DNA of 64,000 bases from Adiantum capillus-veneris (Eukaryota > Streptophyta > Polypodiopsida > Polypodiales > Pteridaceae), in the NCBI GenBank assembly GCA_014529385.2, contig CM043967.1:79753278-79817277 (forward strand). Reading direction: 5' to 3'. The notes under the pieces were generated by a model, which was given only the letters and a program-made list of their open reading frames with translations, ran no database searches and was not told where the DNA came from. Below, one piece after another: positions 48,109-60,250 of this stretch. The position numbers were made by a program, and so were the translations under genes. Position 1 is the first letter of the stretch. Every line of letters starts with the position of its first letter.

Positions 48109-49429
48109 GTGATGAATTAAATGACAAGCTCACTTAGACAGCCAATTGAGGAGAAAGCAAGGGAGAGAGCTCTTAAGAGCCAACAGACGGGCTACCATAT
48201 GGAAGATGGTAAAGGGGACAACAAGAGAAAGGTGGAGGGCTGAGAAGTATTGGTTGAAGCATGAGACAATCTTCGATCTCCTAAAGAGAGAGCAAGAGAG
48301 AAAACCTAGGTGATGTTTATATGTGTGTTGGAAAAGAGTAGGAACTATGGGTCAAAAGTAGAAACCCCAAAGGAGAAAAAAAGGGGGGCGAGCTAGGAGT
48401 AGTTGGTAAGTTTGAAAAGGCTCATAAGAAGAAGAACAATACTCTCTTGGGGTTGTTTCCCACCAAGTGAATTTAAGGTCTTCTCTGATCCTTCTACTTC
48501 TTTTACTTCCTTCCGAAATCTATTACAACGATCTTGAAAACTTCTCTGATTCTTCATTTGCTTCTTTTTCGCTTCTTTCTTTCAAGTTATCAACTTAACC
48601 TTGTGCTCACACGCTCTTGAAGGGGGGATTTTGAAGGTCTCTTGGTACAATGCCTACCACATAAAATAACCCTTCTCTTCTCTTTTTTCTCAAAGGAACT
48701 ACTCCAATGTCTTTCCTTCCTTCTAATAAAGAAATCTCGTGCCTTTTTTCCTACGATGTTACAGGCAAGCCTAATTTTTCTTCTTCTGCTTCTTCTTCCC
48801 CTACATCTTTACACTTGTCTCATAAATACTCCCATTGGCGATTTTCTAGCATGACTATTCATGTGCATGTTACCCTAATTGCAATCAAATGTGCACTAAT
48901 TATCCTAGTATTTACTTGATTAGCATATCTCTACCATGCATCTACTAGAAGTGATTAATTTGTCTATTATGCAGTTCAAAGATCTATGTCTAACTACGAA
49001 TCGATCTTGAATGGATCAAGTACAGACGAATCAAGCACACACTTTCTGTATGGGAGAGGGCGTAACCTTAATATTTGTTTTTCGGGCAGGGAGGGGGGAG
49101 GGGGAGATGGAACTTCAATTAGCTTTAATGAGTGTTTATCAAGTTCACCATATCAATGGCTACAGCATAGCCAGAGTGAAGCCACAACCCTAATACCACC
49201 ACTACAGAGTTGAGGTCACTTATATTATGTGATTGTCGTGTGAGTGCAACAGAAGGGATTATTAATTGTCATTAATTCTCACCTTTTCACACAACAAAAA
49301 ATACGGTGATATGGATCCAAAAAAAATTACAAACTAAATTAAAAAAGGGTGTATTTTGTTTGTCAAAAATTCACAGATAAAGAGTTTTTAAAATCACACA
49401 TCCAACACGAAATGGACAGAAAGAAGAAG
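48107..49429. other. Unassigned stretch
   Basis: No supported gene. A T/C-rich zone lies at 48650-48800 and a G-rich run at 49088-49108. Confidence 0.4.
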
Positions 49430-49570
49430 AAGAAGAAGAGAGTTTTAACGTCGTAGGAAACTATCCCAAGAGACCTTAAAGATCTAGCCGACGAGGAGTT
49501 GAACTCAAGACCAATTATTCAAGAGGTAAATGGTGTAACCAAACTACCACTCTTGGATGATAGAAAGGTG
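49430..49570 (-). mobile_element. tRNA-derived SINE-like sequence
   Basis: On the minus strand an A-box-like TGGTAGTTTGGTTAC is followed about 35 nt later by a B-box-like GAGTTCAACTCC, then GGTCTCTTGGGATAG body-like sequence. The spacing fits a tRNA-type RNA polymerase III promoter. The A box is degenerate and no tail or target duplication was found. Confidence 0.35.
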
Positions 49571-49632
49571 ATACCATTTTCCTCTTTTTATTAGCACACA
49601 CAGACACCCACCCACACACCTCTTAGCGAGCG

Positions 49633-49635
<3 letters not shown>

Positions 49636-49682
<47 letters not shown>
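49636..49682. repeat. (GA)n microsatellite
   Basis: About 23 GA units. Confidence 0.97.
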
Positions 49683-49686
<4 letters not shown>

Positions 49687-50463
49687 GGTACACCTCTTAA
49701 AGAAGAGTGTTACACATGTACGGAGAGGGAAGAGGTGAGAGAAGAGGAGAGGAGAAGAGAGACACACCATTGGATGCCATCTTTCCCCCTGCAAGAATGA
49801 GCATTTCCCTCTTACATGTACAAGGGACGAGCTTCCTCAAGGCATCAAGCCTAGATAATGTACCTGAGAGGCAGCTAGCTACCCTTATCTCCCTAGAAAC
49901 CATTCACTATCCTATATCCTATAGAACATGGAAATGCAAACACTTAGTATGTAGCCCCTCTTCAAAGGGTTACATAGTCTCCTGAAGTGATCTCTTTGCC
50001 CGTCTCTTGGCACCTGACTGATTCACCCAGGTGTACCACGTCTCAAAAGCACAACTCGCACTTCTCATTAATCCAATACACTGTTGATTGTGTAGTAAAC
50101 CTTACATAGCACTGGACTTCTCCTTAACCCTGGTCACAATTGTTTTCAACAAGTACCAAGAATCACCATGGCTATTTGAACAATGACCTTTCCTTCAAAT
50201 CAATCATAATATTGAACATTTGCAGCAATAATACTACTCTGGGTACAATAATGCTAACTATACAGGTTTTAATTACAGAGAGTCATGGGGGAGAGCTAAA
50301 TGCCACTCCAAAGAATGAGGCAACCACAATATCTACAAAAAAAAGTTGCGGCTGAACCTCGATAAATACTCCGTGCTCGCTCTTGCGAGCTATCCACAAT
50401 GCCACCACATGAACAACATTGTCTTCATGTCGCTGCATTTCCTCTAATTCCGAAACCCAATAG
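49683..50463. other. Intergenic / 3' flank of the J-protein gene
   Basis: Holds the expected 3' untranslated region of the minus-strand gene ending at 50464. I could not fix a polyadenylation signal. Confidence 0.4.
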
Positions 50464-52602
50464 CTAATGGGAGCGACTCTGATTACTTTTCCCCTCAAGC
50501 GAATTGATCACTAGAAGAGAAGCATTGGCCACAGCTGCTCCGATCAAATACCATATCGCAGAAACAGAAATAATCTGCATCTCCACACTCTGCATCCAAT
50601 CGACTGGAACTGGGCTCATCCCCATCTCACTGCTCGATAAAGCCGTGCCGGGCGCACCCGTGACTCCAACAAACCAAGCCGCAAGAGCTGCTGTCAAGAC
50701 GGGCCCGCCTGATACCACATGATGCAGCCACCCACTTAGATTCCTTTCAAAGACGGTACCATTTGTTGGTCTCTTTCCTTTTACACCCTTTCTTGTCATT
50801 GCTGGCTCATTCTTGACCGAACATGCTACCGAACCCTCCGTCCTTGAGAGTGGCACCCAGTACTCATCATCAAAAGCATCCCCACCAGGTGATGCTGCTG
50901 CAGCTTGTCCCTGCCTACGCTTTTTCGAAGCTTCAAACAGACGGTGCAGGTCACCCTCAAATTCGAACCCCTCTTTATTACCTCCACCCTGGTTTCCGTC
51001 AGAGCCTGAATCTGCCCCTTTGTAGAAACTTAGAGGTACAATTGCACCATGCGCACCACGGTTGGCACTCGGATACGACGTTTGATGAACATTTGGATTA
51101 CCTACAAAGTAATACCACCATCTTCCTGATCGAGCGTGCACTCCTTCCATTGCCTCAAGACGAGCCTTCCTTTGAGCAGGAGTTTCCTGAAAATAGCCAC
51201 TTTTTAACCGCAAGAGAGAACAAACCCATACAGACACAACCACCAAAGGATGATTCCTTGCAGCTTACCATAGCAGAAGCATTTTGGCTCTTCTCCTTCT
51301 GTCTCAGCTTCTCCATAAGTCTTTCGACACCTTTAAAGACGCCAGAAGACCGCACTCCGCCATTGGTGTGGGCATCAACACCAACTGGCACACGAGGTTC
51401 TTTCGACATGACAAATTCAAATGCAGCTAATTGGCTTCTATCAACCCACCTGAGAGAGGGAAACAGGACAGGAGAAGACTCATCATCATTAATGTAATAG
51501 AAGTGTTTGAACAAATTTTTTGCAAGGGGGAGCTTCGGGTTTTACATGATGCAATCAACAGGGCAAGCTTTGATAGCATCCTCAATGACAGGATGTGAGT
51601 CGGCCCATTGGCCAACTGCCCTTGCTCGCCCAAATCTGTTCTCGATGGCAAATGTCTTGGGTGCAATAAGGGCGCACTTTAAGCAGCCCACGCAGCGGCT
51701 TTCATCAACAAATACAGCTCTTTTCTCCTCAGGAGGCCCAAACCACTTCGAGTAGAGCGGGCAGCCAGTATAACCCCACAATTCCGATGAATCCGCAAGG
51801 GACTGCACAAAAAAGAATGCAATGTTCAGAGGGCTCAGGCTTAATTGGGATTCTCTGCACTACACAAAACATAGCTTTAAATGCTCCAAATGCTTCTGCC
51901 AATGAAGGCATAGATAGGGTCCTCGGTGAATATGAGCATAACAGAATACTTGCAACAAGAAAGAGCCAGATAACCCAAAGCCAGGCATGGGTCATGTGCA
52001 TGTGTTTGTCACAATATCACAAAGAATAGGAATTGTTCGAAGTACACATAGCCTCCTAAAACCCCAAGTAGACTACATCCTCGAACACTGCATCCACGGT
52101 GTGCTCTATGCACCTATCTGTGCATGCGATACGTGCTCCACTGTCCGATGCTATAGATGACATGACATCCTATTATTATGTCATTATTACACATGCATCT
52201 GTGTAGAATGTGCATTCCTAATATGCACAAAAGTTTGAACGTGTCTATACATCCACTTTTGCTTACTTGATCATATGCTGCTCTCTTTTGTGGATCGGCG
52301 AGGGTCGTGTATGCCTGGTTGAGGAGGATGGACATGTCATGACCTACAAGGCCTGCTATGTCGGGGTGGCACTTCTTCTGAAGCCAGCGATACGACCGTC
52401 GAATTTCAAGCAGGCTTGCGTTTCTCTCCACGCCAAGCAGCTCATACAGATCATGCTCAAGATGTTGTGAGCTTCCCAGTGAAGCTCTGCAAGGGGAGAC
52501 CCTCATTCGTAGCTTCGGGTGTCTCTCTCTCAGAATGGGAGAGGAGGCTATTCCACTTGCCGCCTGCTTGTGGGCAGCTATCCCAGATAAGAGAGCTGCC
52601 AT
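50464..52602 (-). CDS. Chloroplast J-domain / ferredoxin-like membrane protein (DJC76/77/82 type), 4 exons
   Basis: Exons 52602-52267, 51802-51546, 51449-51269 and 51186-50464 join in phase with GT-AG introns (donors GTAAGC, GTAAAA, GTAAGC; acceptors GTGCAG, CTCTCAG, TTTTCAG) to give 498 residues. Residues 1-45 look like a plastid transit peptide. The J domain is 51-112 with HPD at 79-81. A ferredoxin-like domain follows with C149-X2-C152-X2-C155 and C192-P, enough for one [4Fe-4S] cluster. Two hydrophobic segments lie at about 415-437 and 461-486. Arabidopsis proteins DJC76, DJC77 and DJC82 share the J plus ferredoxin architecture and are plastid-located; the J domain would recruit a plastid Hsp70. 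The start is ATG 52602 (GAGATGG context); an in-frame ATG at 52650 would add residues derived from a CA repeat. Apparently intact. The electron partner is unknown. Confidence 0.93.
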
Positions 52603-52686
52603 CTCACTCTTCTCTCTGCACACACACACGCTCTTGATCCCTACTTCCAAGTTCCCTACTGTAGAATAATGAATCTCCCTTTGTGC

Positions 52687-52687
52687 G

Positions 52688-52723
<36 letters not shown>
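52687..52723. repeat. (CT)n(CA)n microsatellite upstream of the J-protein gene
   Basis: Pyrimidine-rich dinucleotides 85-120 bp upstream of the start codon, within the 5' untranslated region or core promoter. On the gene strand they read (TG)n(AG)n. Such tracts are common near plant transcription starts. Any role is unproven. Confidence 0.85.
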
Positions 52724-53390
52724 GTATCTGTATACGTACCAAGATGAAAGATCGGTTGGAAAAGCGTGCATCCTTTGTAGGCGTGAAGAAAAGTGCTGCT
52801 GACGTGGCTTGCTCTCTGATGCCACGCTTTACCACATGGTCCTCACGGCCTTCCACGCCATCAGCTGCGTCCCTGCACACACCTGCCTCTCTACCCAGGT
52901 GGCCATTCAGCAGTACGTCTCGAGTTCAAAACTCGTTGGATAGATCTTTTTCAGGCCTCATGGGATTGCTCCTACACGTCTCGAGTTCAAGATTCATAAC
53001 ATCTTCAATCTTCATTACTTCTTTGAAGTTTGGTTGTTACATTGTTCTTGCGTATCGATACGCAAGGTCATTTGCCACATATACATTTGTGGTCTCTTAA
53101 GGCTGTTCCAATAGTTGGGTAAAGGTCGTTGTGTCAACAGGTGGACGTGGCCGATCGCTAAATACTCACTTATTCTTTATAAATACATACATGCAACAAG
53201 GAGCTAAGCTTGTTGCTAATGTTCCATCCCAATTCTGTGGTGTTTTCTTTTTCATTTTCTCTCTCACTCTTGCTTGCACTCCATCTCGTCTCATATTTCA
53301 TGCATTACTTTCTGAGATTCCATCTCACCTTCTGACTCTATCCTTAGCCTACATTCTGATTCTAACGTGAGCATTTCGAAAATGAATAGA
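52724..53390. other. Upstream flank of the J-protein gene
   Basis: Presumably contains its promoter on the minus strand; no clear TATA box was picked out. The phrase GTCTCGAGTTCAA occurs at about 52917 and 52978 and resembles a B box, but no A box accompanies it. Confidence 0.35.
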
Positions 53391-53393
53391 GAT

Positions 53394-53465
53394 AGGAGTC
53401 GAACTCAGATCTAAACGCTTGCATAGTAACTCATGTATCCGCTTGAGCTAACATGTGATGTTGCA
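53394..53465 (-). mobile_element. tRNA-derived SINE head or tRNA pseudogene
   Basis: The minus strand reads TAGCTCAAGCGG (A box) and, about 40 nt on, GAGTTCGACTCC (B box). This is the internal promoter layout of a tRNA. No cloverleaf with a good acceptor stem was found, so a SINE or pseudogene is likelier than a working tRNA. Confidence 0.5.
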
Positions 53466-53587
53466 GATATCTAGATCTATAAGCTTTAAAAAAAACATTG
53501 CTTGCACGCCTGATGACGTTCGTATTCGCCAACCTCTCGCAGTGTCGTCAAGCGAGCTGGCAGCATTGTGACATCCTCAGTATGCAT

Positions 53588-53737
53588 CCTCAGCCCGCAA
53601 CCTGTTTTCGTCGTTGCATGGCTCTCCTTCGTGCATGCCTCCTTAGCCCACGATCTGTTTTCGTCGTTGCATGGCTCTCCTTCGTGCATGCCTCCTTAGC
53701 CCACGATCTGTTTTCGCCGCCATGGCTCTCCTTTACT
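53588..53737. repeat. 53-bp minisatellite, about 2.8 copies
   Basis: Units begin at 53588, 53641 and 53694 (CCT.AGCCC.C.A.CTGTTTTCG) and contain CATGGCTCTCCTT. Nearly identical units. The open frame across them is a repeat artefact. Confidence 0.9.
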
Positions 53738-53759
53738 TTCACTCAAAGCTTGCGATAGG

Positions 53760-54781
53760 ATATTGCTAGATTCTCGATTTTTTCAAAATCGTTGGTCACA
53801 TACATCATACAAGTGATATCAAAGCTACATTAGCTCAAGCATTGGAAAAGAGGAGAGCGATTTCGACATTTACAACATTGAGCTGCGAGAAATTGCAGGT
53901 TTGCTTTGCCCAAAAAAAAAGTTCTCCTTGTAGAAAGTGACTTTGAGGTTTCTGATTAAAATCTCATCTGTTAAGTTGTGATTTACTACATTGCCACACA
54001 AACAAAAAAAAAATTAATGCCATAAATATTCTACGTTGAACATTTGTAGATTTCAAGTGCATATTTGTAGGTTTCATTTCTTTTTGCAATTGCCATATCT
54101 CATTGTGAGTAGGTCTCCCCAATTTTGAAAGTGGGGTTTATTAAGGAGAATCTCGAAAGATCCTCCTATGCCTTGGAGCAAAAAAAGGGAGGAGACGACA
54201 TGTGGGTGGAGAGAGAGATAGAGAGAGAGAAAGCTCCTGTTGTGCATCTATCAAGTGCATATTTTTTCGGCGGCATTGGGTCGCAGGTGGAGGACAGACG
54301 TGCAAGTTGAGATGCACCTATAGGATAGAGTGGGCAGGTTGCTAGGGACAAAGGTGACGCACGACAGAGAGGCACGAAGCGGAAGTGAGAGGGGAGATGT
54401 GACATTCAAGTGCAGGTGCAGAGAGGCCATGGCGAATGCGTGCAGGTGTCCTCGCTAGAGATTGAGGAAGTAACCATTGTGAGGGCCATGTCGTTCAATT
54501 CTCGCACTGTCTCTCTCTTTTGCTCATCGTGTCATGTTCCTTGGTGTTGGAGGCACCATGCAGGCAACAACACAGCAGGGTGTGCATTTAGGTTTGTCTC
54601 ACAAAACTAGTACCCGTGGCCTAGTGTTGAAATTATCTAAAGCATAACTCTGTTTCATGCTTATGAACATACTCTAGTGTGTGCGCACAACACTGTCTTC
54701 CATGCTTCCGCCATGGCTTCCTTCTCTAGTCGTGCTGCAAGCACCGTTGAGTTACAGAAATAGGAGTATTTGAAGAGGAGT

Positions 54782-54832
<51 letters not shown>

Positions 54833-56089
54833 CATGGCGAAGGACCTGCGATCGAAACCTGCATCGCATAAGGGACTGAACAGAAACATGCGCGAGCAAC
54901 TCCGCAGATCGGGGTTGTGTTGCTTTGTTTTTTTTTCGCAAGACCTGGACTGCGTAAGTGGGCATCTGTCTAGATTCGCCTTAATACTGGGATGTAGAAT
55001 GTAGCTTGCAACTTTGCATAAAAATGTTCTCTCAAATTTTTGATGGATTTCGAGTTATCTCTAGATAAAGCGCAGAGTTTCTCTCAAATGCACACACATC
55101 GAGAGCATGTCAAAGTAAATATGTACATCTTAAACATTTTGAGAGTGGTGATTCTCTTGGTTGCTAATCTGAAGACATTGTTGCTCTCTTGATACTTATA
55201 TATGTGTTGGTTGATGCCAAAGATTATTGTGGTTTGATATCGTTTAAGTCGTGGTGCTTTGTGCTCTTGGTTGTGTTTGCTCGTTGCTCTATAAGCCTAT
55301 ACATTGAGGTGGTTTTGTAGGCTTTATGCTCTTTGGCATCTTGTTTTATGAAAAAGTTGGTGCGGTGATGTACATGATATCCATACGGCATTTGACACAC
55401 TTTTATGTGCATTTGATGCACTCTTTTATATTGTGATCACATTGTCAATTGATGCAAATTTTTACTAAGCTCTACTCCATGCATTGTTTTGACGCTTGCT
55501 TATGCGTATGACGCTTGCTTATGCGTATGATGCTATCTTTGACTAGTTGATACCTACATATATGTGCTAATTCTACCTAGGTGTGCTTGCATGATATTTC
55601 TTGGTAGTTTGTCTTGACTTGGTCTACGTAACCTTTTGGAGGGTTGTGGTAAGGTGTTCTAAAGCCGAGCAGAGGGGACCCAGTTACCTTGTGTGAGGTG
55701 GATTAGGTTGTCGAAGATCTCCTTATCGAAACCTTGCCATAGAGTATGTATAGACAAGTTTAGGTACTCTTTAGCTGCTCAATTTTGAGTCACTTTATGA
55801 GTGCATGCCCAATCTATGGTGTTTTTATGGCATTTTGATTTATTTATGATAGTTGTCTTTTGATAATTTTGCTCTAAACTTAAAGGAGAGTCTATCAGAT
55901 TTGATACTTGTCTTCATGCATTTTGTCTTATTGTTTTGGCTAATCATTTGCCAAAAATTACTGCCAAATTCTCTCAATTTTTCCCGAGATAATGTATCTC
56001 TTGTCGACTTATAGACATGGCTTCTTTTTCTATGGAGAATATTCATTATCGAGAAGTTTAGCAATAATTTTTGAGAAGTTCAACAATAA
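53760..56089. other. Unassigned stretch
   Basis: No supported gene over about 2.3 kb. It includes a GA microsatellite (54788-54830) and a 19-bp tandem pair GACGCTTGCTTATGCGTAT near 55491-55528. Confidence 0.4.
54788..54830. repeat. (GA)n microsatellite
   Basis: About 21 GA units. Confidence 0.97.
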
Positions 56090-56099
56090 TTTAACTTCC

Positions 56100-56620
56100 C
56101 TTATTGTAAGAAACAGTTTTGGGGCATCTAGGTGCAAAAGAAGCAAATTAATGCGTGAAGCCATGAAGCCAAAGGACATGTCCCAAGAATATTGGGATGC
56201 TTAGTGAGATTTACAGATCTACCACATCAGGCTAGCTTTGTCAAGATCTATCAACTTTAGTGTAGAAGACTGAAGAGGTGGTGCTTATCGGTCATGTAAA
56301 ACATCATGCAATCTGTACGAGAATAAGAGTTGTGCTTCTTAAGTTTATTGGCTTAAAAAGCTAGTCGAACATCATAAGAGAAAATGGACTACTCTTTTTG
56401 TATCATTTGAATGATTTCAATGAGATTTGTAGCCGATTGACTGCTCAAAAGGTTCATCTAAATGACTTCTGGAAATTTATGCTTTTGTTGACTACATTGT
56501 TTGAGAGTTGGGATACGTTTTGGATAGCAACTAGTAATAGAATCCTTTCTAGTGGCATAATATATTTTGATAATCCTAAGGTTTTGCTCACAGAGAAGAG
56601 GTGAATCATGAGAATATGCA
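56100..56620 (+). pseudogene. Ty1/copia gag fragment
   Basis: FGASRCKRSKLMREAMKPKD (from about 56121) and, after stops, YENKSCAS..VYWLKKLVE (about 56315-56360), LNDFNEICSRLTAQKVHLND and LLTTLFESWDTFWIATSN (56398-56560) line up with residues of copia A gag in the same order. Only gag remains. Several stops. No LTR was found nearby. Confidence 0.75.
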
Positions 56621-57588
56621 CATATCCAAAAACGGGAATGTTGGGCATGGTCTTTGTCACATGCACCAGCTCATGGTGTGCATCTTCTCTTGTCCAGTCA
56701 GAGCTTGTATGACACCTAGCCATGTGACTTCCATAAGGTCTTCATGAGTTGTAGATGGAGTCAAATGAATTGAGCAAGAGACCAAAGGACTCTCCTAGCT
56801 TGGCGGGTTGACCTCCCTTTGTAGGGGCTGAATTAGGAGCTTCTTGATACCCTCACATGGTTGTACTACCCCTTTTGATGCTCTAGCCGCTCTTACTTAA
56901 GGAGCCATCATTGTGCACATTCTAGTTCGTTTTAATCTTTTTGAGTTATCTCTTTGACCACTCTATTAGATATCATAATGCTAGTCAAATTAACCCTCTA
57001 CCCAATCCATTGGGATTAATTAGTCCTATCAGTATTTACTTTCTTTAATAATTTGTGAGATCAATCAAGTATGATTATGTTCTTGGTACTAGTCCCATGA
57101 GACAGTAATCATCTCGATTGATCAAGCTTTGGTTAGTAGCGATCTAGATTCACATTTATTGTGTATATGGAATTCAACTTCTTTTGCACATCAACTCATA
57201 ACTCCAAAAACGGTGAGTGAGAGGTTGTGGACTCAATCTGCACCCCAATTTTTTTGGAGACTAGTGGGTGGACTTTTACTAGGTATTAACAAATAGGTCC
57301 ACTAGGCCTAGTTCTCATGACCCTGCTTTTTTTGGATGAACAAACAGATACAAAATCATACAACCTTTCATGTAAGTAGTTATTGGGTCTGGAAGATTTG
57401 ATTCCTCTTGCTAGAGCCTTTAAGTCCTTTAGCACAAAGTACTAAAACAGAAGGATGATTTCTCACCAAAAGCACCTAGTGCCTTCTCTATCTAGAGGAC
57501 TAGCATATAGGTAGAAATTAGAGGATTAATTTAGAATAGAGTTTGTACCCGTAGGGCATCAAAAACTCATCCAAAGAAGGGATGTGTT
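56621..57588. other. Unassigned stretch
   Basis: No supported gene or repeat. It lies between a copia gag scrap and a gypsy LTR. Confidence 0.4.
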
Positions 57589-58499
57589 AGCTGAAGACTG
57601 GCGGCCACACTCAACTAAAGCCTGACGAAATGAGAAAAGAAGGAAATCCTATGTAGTCATTCTCTGATTTAAACTTGTAATTTCACTTGTAAATACTTGG
57701 GGCTTGCAGAAGTTTTCAATTTTGTATATTATTTTTTGCCATTAGACTTTGGAACACGAGATTTTGTATTTCGAAGGTATATATGCCAAATTTTAACCTT
57801 AATGAGGAGGACCCTTGTTCATTCTATGAAGTGTCTTTGAGAAGCGTATTTTGTGTATGAGAGAGAGTGAGAGCTTATCTTGACGCTACACACACACTGG
57901 TGGTCGGAATCGAGTACGGAGAAGTGCCACGTGCTGCCCCCGGAGAGAGCTACGCGTCAATACCCACATTGCGCATGTACGACCCGGCTTCGCGAGATTG
58001 ACCTGTGAGCTATTTCTAGGGATTTGATAAGCAAACGATGTCTGTTTTCGCATTTCAGCATATTCACGCGTTCGTATTGAGTAGAGCTACACATTAGGCA
58101 CCTTAGTTTTCAGAAACGTCGACCTGCAAAAACCTGTCAGACATCCTACGTGAATCTGCATCGGGTGTTTTTGGGTAGGATTTTGGGTCACGGACCTTAG
58201 AGAGAGTGGCTTATTGGTATTAATAGGATATCCCTCAAGTTTTGTAGCATTTCGAGAGCGTCTAATGGGTATTTGGCTCATGGAAGGTTGTAGGAAATCT
58301 CCTCACGTGCACTATAATAGGCTGTAACTTAGACATTGAGTAGAGACCTCTGTAGGAAGTAGTCAATAGTCGGTCCAGTGTAGGTTGACACCCTATGCTT
58401 GCTTCCACGCGTCTGCGAGTTAAGCTTTGTCCTTAGCTGACAATTCTTGTTATGTGAGTTCTCGCTGTGCTGACGTCCGTCGTGGCGTATCTGCCGGCA
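57589..58499 (+). mobile_element. 5' LTR of a non-chromovirus Ty3/gypsy element (element E)
   Basis: The right edge is well supported: CTGCCGGCA ends one base before a primer-binding site. The left edge is tentatively TGTGTTAGCTG near 57589. CTATAATAGG at about 58311 may be its TATA box. No second LTR is in the window. Confidence 0.55.
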
Positions 58500-58500
58500 T

Positions 58501-58518
58501 TGGCGCTGCTGCCGGGGA
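58501..58518 (+). other. Primer-binding site, tRNA-Asp type
   Basis: TGGCGCTGCTGCCGGGGA differs at two positions from TGGCGCCGTTGCCGGGGA, used by Athila/Tat-branch gypsy elements and complementary to the 3' end of plant tRNA-Asp. Confidence 0.7.
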
Positions 58519-60250
58519 TGAAAACTCTAGGTAGGTGACTAAGGATAGTTCTTAAGGATAGGGATTCTCTGACTGGCCAGAGTCTTATTTTACATTTAGA
58601 TAGGATCAGAGGGTGTGTTGGACTCTCTAGGTCCTAGGAGGAGTCTAGGGAGCATATGGCTGGCCTGGATCGTCCGTCTTAGGTAGTGTTAGATAGGAGT
58701 TAGGTTGTGGAGTGGAGAGTAGGATTTGGAGTGGTAGATGCGGTGATAAGATAGCTTGAGAGTCTGTGGGAGGCCATGAAGCAACCGAGACACCAAAATC
58801 ACCATCTCACATGATGAGTAGGAGTAGGGTAAGTAGGACATCATGATTTATGATCTGGAGCACGTCATGCATGTTATATTTGCTGTTAGGCTCATCGAAG
58901 AACTATAAAAGACGGTGAATTGTGTTTAGAAGTTGAATTGAAGTCCAAAAGTTTCTGTATATTGCTGAGAGATCTACATAGCATAGGGAAGCCCACAGGC
59001 AGAGAAAAATTAAATTCTAAGACAGTAGACATCCTACGCGTTGACTATATCTTAACAGATTGTGGCCAAAAGACAGGAATTGCCAGACATCCTACCCAAA
59101 TTGTGCCAAGGCATAATTTTGAGACCAAGACCATAGGATGTCTTCATGTGCATGATCTACATGATTTATTGAGTGCATGTGAAAGGTTTCATCTCAATTG
59201 GGTGAGAAAATTGGGGTTTAAGCAGACTTTAGCATTTTTGACCCAAAAAAAAAGGCCAGAATAGCTAAGTTTGGGGTCTTTTGACATTCAAACACAAATC
59301 TAAACACACCAGGGAGCATAGCACATCAAGGAAAAGTTGTGGGTCAAGTGGGGTTAAATTATGATGCAAAAGACATCCTATGCGTAGTATGTCTAAGGCA
59401 TGATTACAAGGCCAAAATTATATTTGAGACATACCAGGATCTGATATAGCCTTGGACAAACCTCCTAGTCAAGTTTGGTCCAATTTGGAGTTGATTTGAC
59501 TGGTGAATTCATCCAAAAGGACATTAGGCTTCTGGAACAGATTTCTGATCAGTTGACCAGCTTATAGGTGTCCAAACCAAAAAGAGAGAACAACTCTGAG
59601 CTCAGCACATCAAGGAAATCTACCTTGCAAATTTTATCTGAAACAGAGCAAAAAAGACATCCTACGCGTAAGATGTCTACAGGGTCATTTTTAGGACAAT
59701 ATTAAACTGTGGATATATAAGGAGGTTTTAATTGACTTAAGGGTTCTAGAACTTCTTTCAGAAGTGAAATTGGACTTTGTTTGACCTATTTACGGAGCAA
59801 AGATGAGAATTAAGACGCTACCTCTAGACTGACAAACATGTAGGTGGTGTATAGTTCAAGATTAGTGGACCTAATCAAGAACATCAGAAGTGTATAGAGT
59901 ACAGTAGTGGTTGGGACTAACACTCCAGTTATACCAATCATTAATAAGACCACCTCTAGCGGTTAAATTCTTTGATTCGATTGCCGAAACTAAACGATTG
60001 TACAGTTATATTCGGCTGCAAAGCAAGAAGTTGTGTAGAAACTGATCCTTTGCTAGGTGAGTGGTTGGATGTGTGATAAACGCATTGCTAAGTTTGATGA
60101 ATTTAAGATCAGGAAGACACATTTCAAGAGACCAAAAAGTGGCATATGATCAGGGTAGCTTAGTATCCACTGAGGAGAGTGTAACTCAGGCCAATCGTTG
60201 AGGAAGGTAGTGACACTGACACTTCATCATACAAGTCCTTCTTCATGATG
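58519..60250 (+). mobile_element. Long leader of element E with repeated palindromic motif
   Basis: AGACATCCTAC occurs at 58139 (in the LTR), 59027, 59085, 59371 and 59655. The last two are near-perfect 24-bp palindromes (arms AGACATCCTA.GCG and its complement ending GATGTCT/TATGTCT). GCACATCAAGGAAA precedes both at about 59324 and 59606, so the leader seems partly tandem. Non-coding. Confidence 0.6.

Noticed and set aside
50823-51497. 224-codon plus-strand frame
   Set aside because: It is antisense to exons 3-4 and intron 3 of the J-protein gene. No motif, and the minus-strand reading is clearly the coding one.
51155-51514. Minus-strand frame reading through intron 3 of the J-protein gene
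   Set aside because: The canonical GTAAGC donor at 51263-51268 and the in-phase exon 4 explain the sequence better.
52604-52880. Frames rich in Cys-Val and Arg-Glu upstream of the J-protein start
   Set aside because: They arise from the CT/CA microsatellite.
53498-53758. 86-codon frame with repeated Cys/His/Phe residues
   Set aside because: It is the translation of a 53-bp minisatellite.
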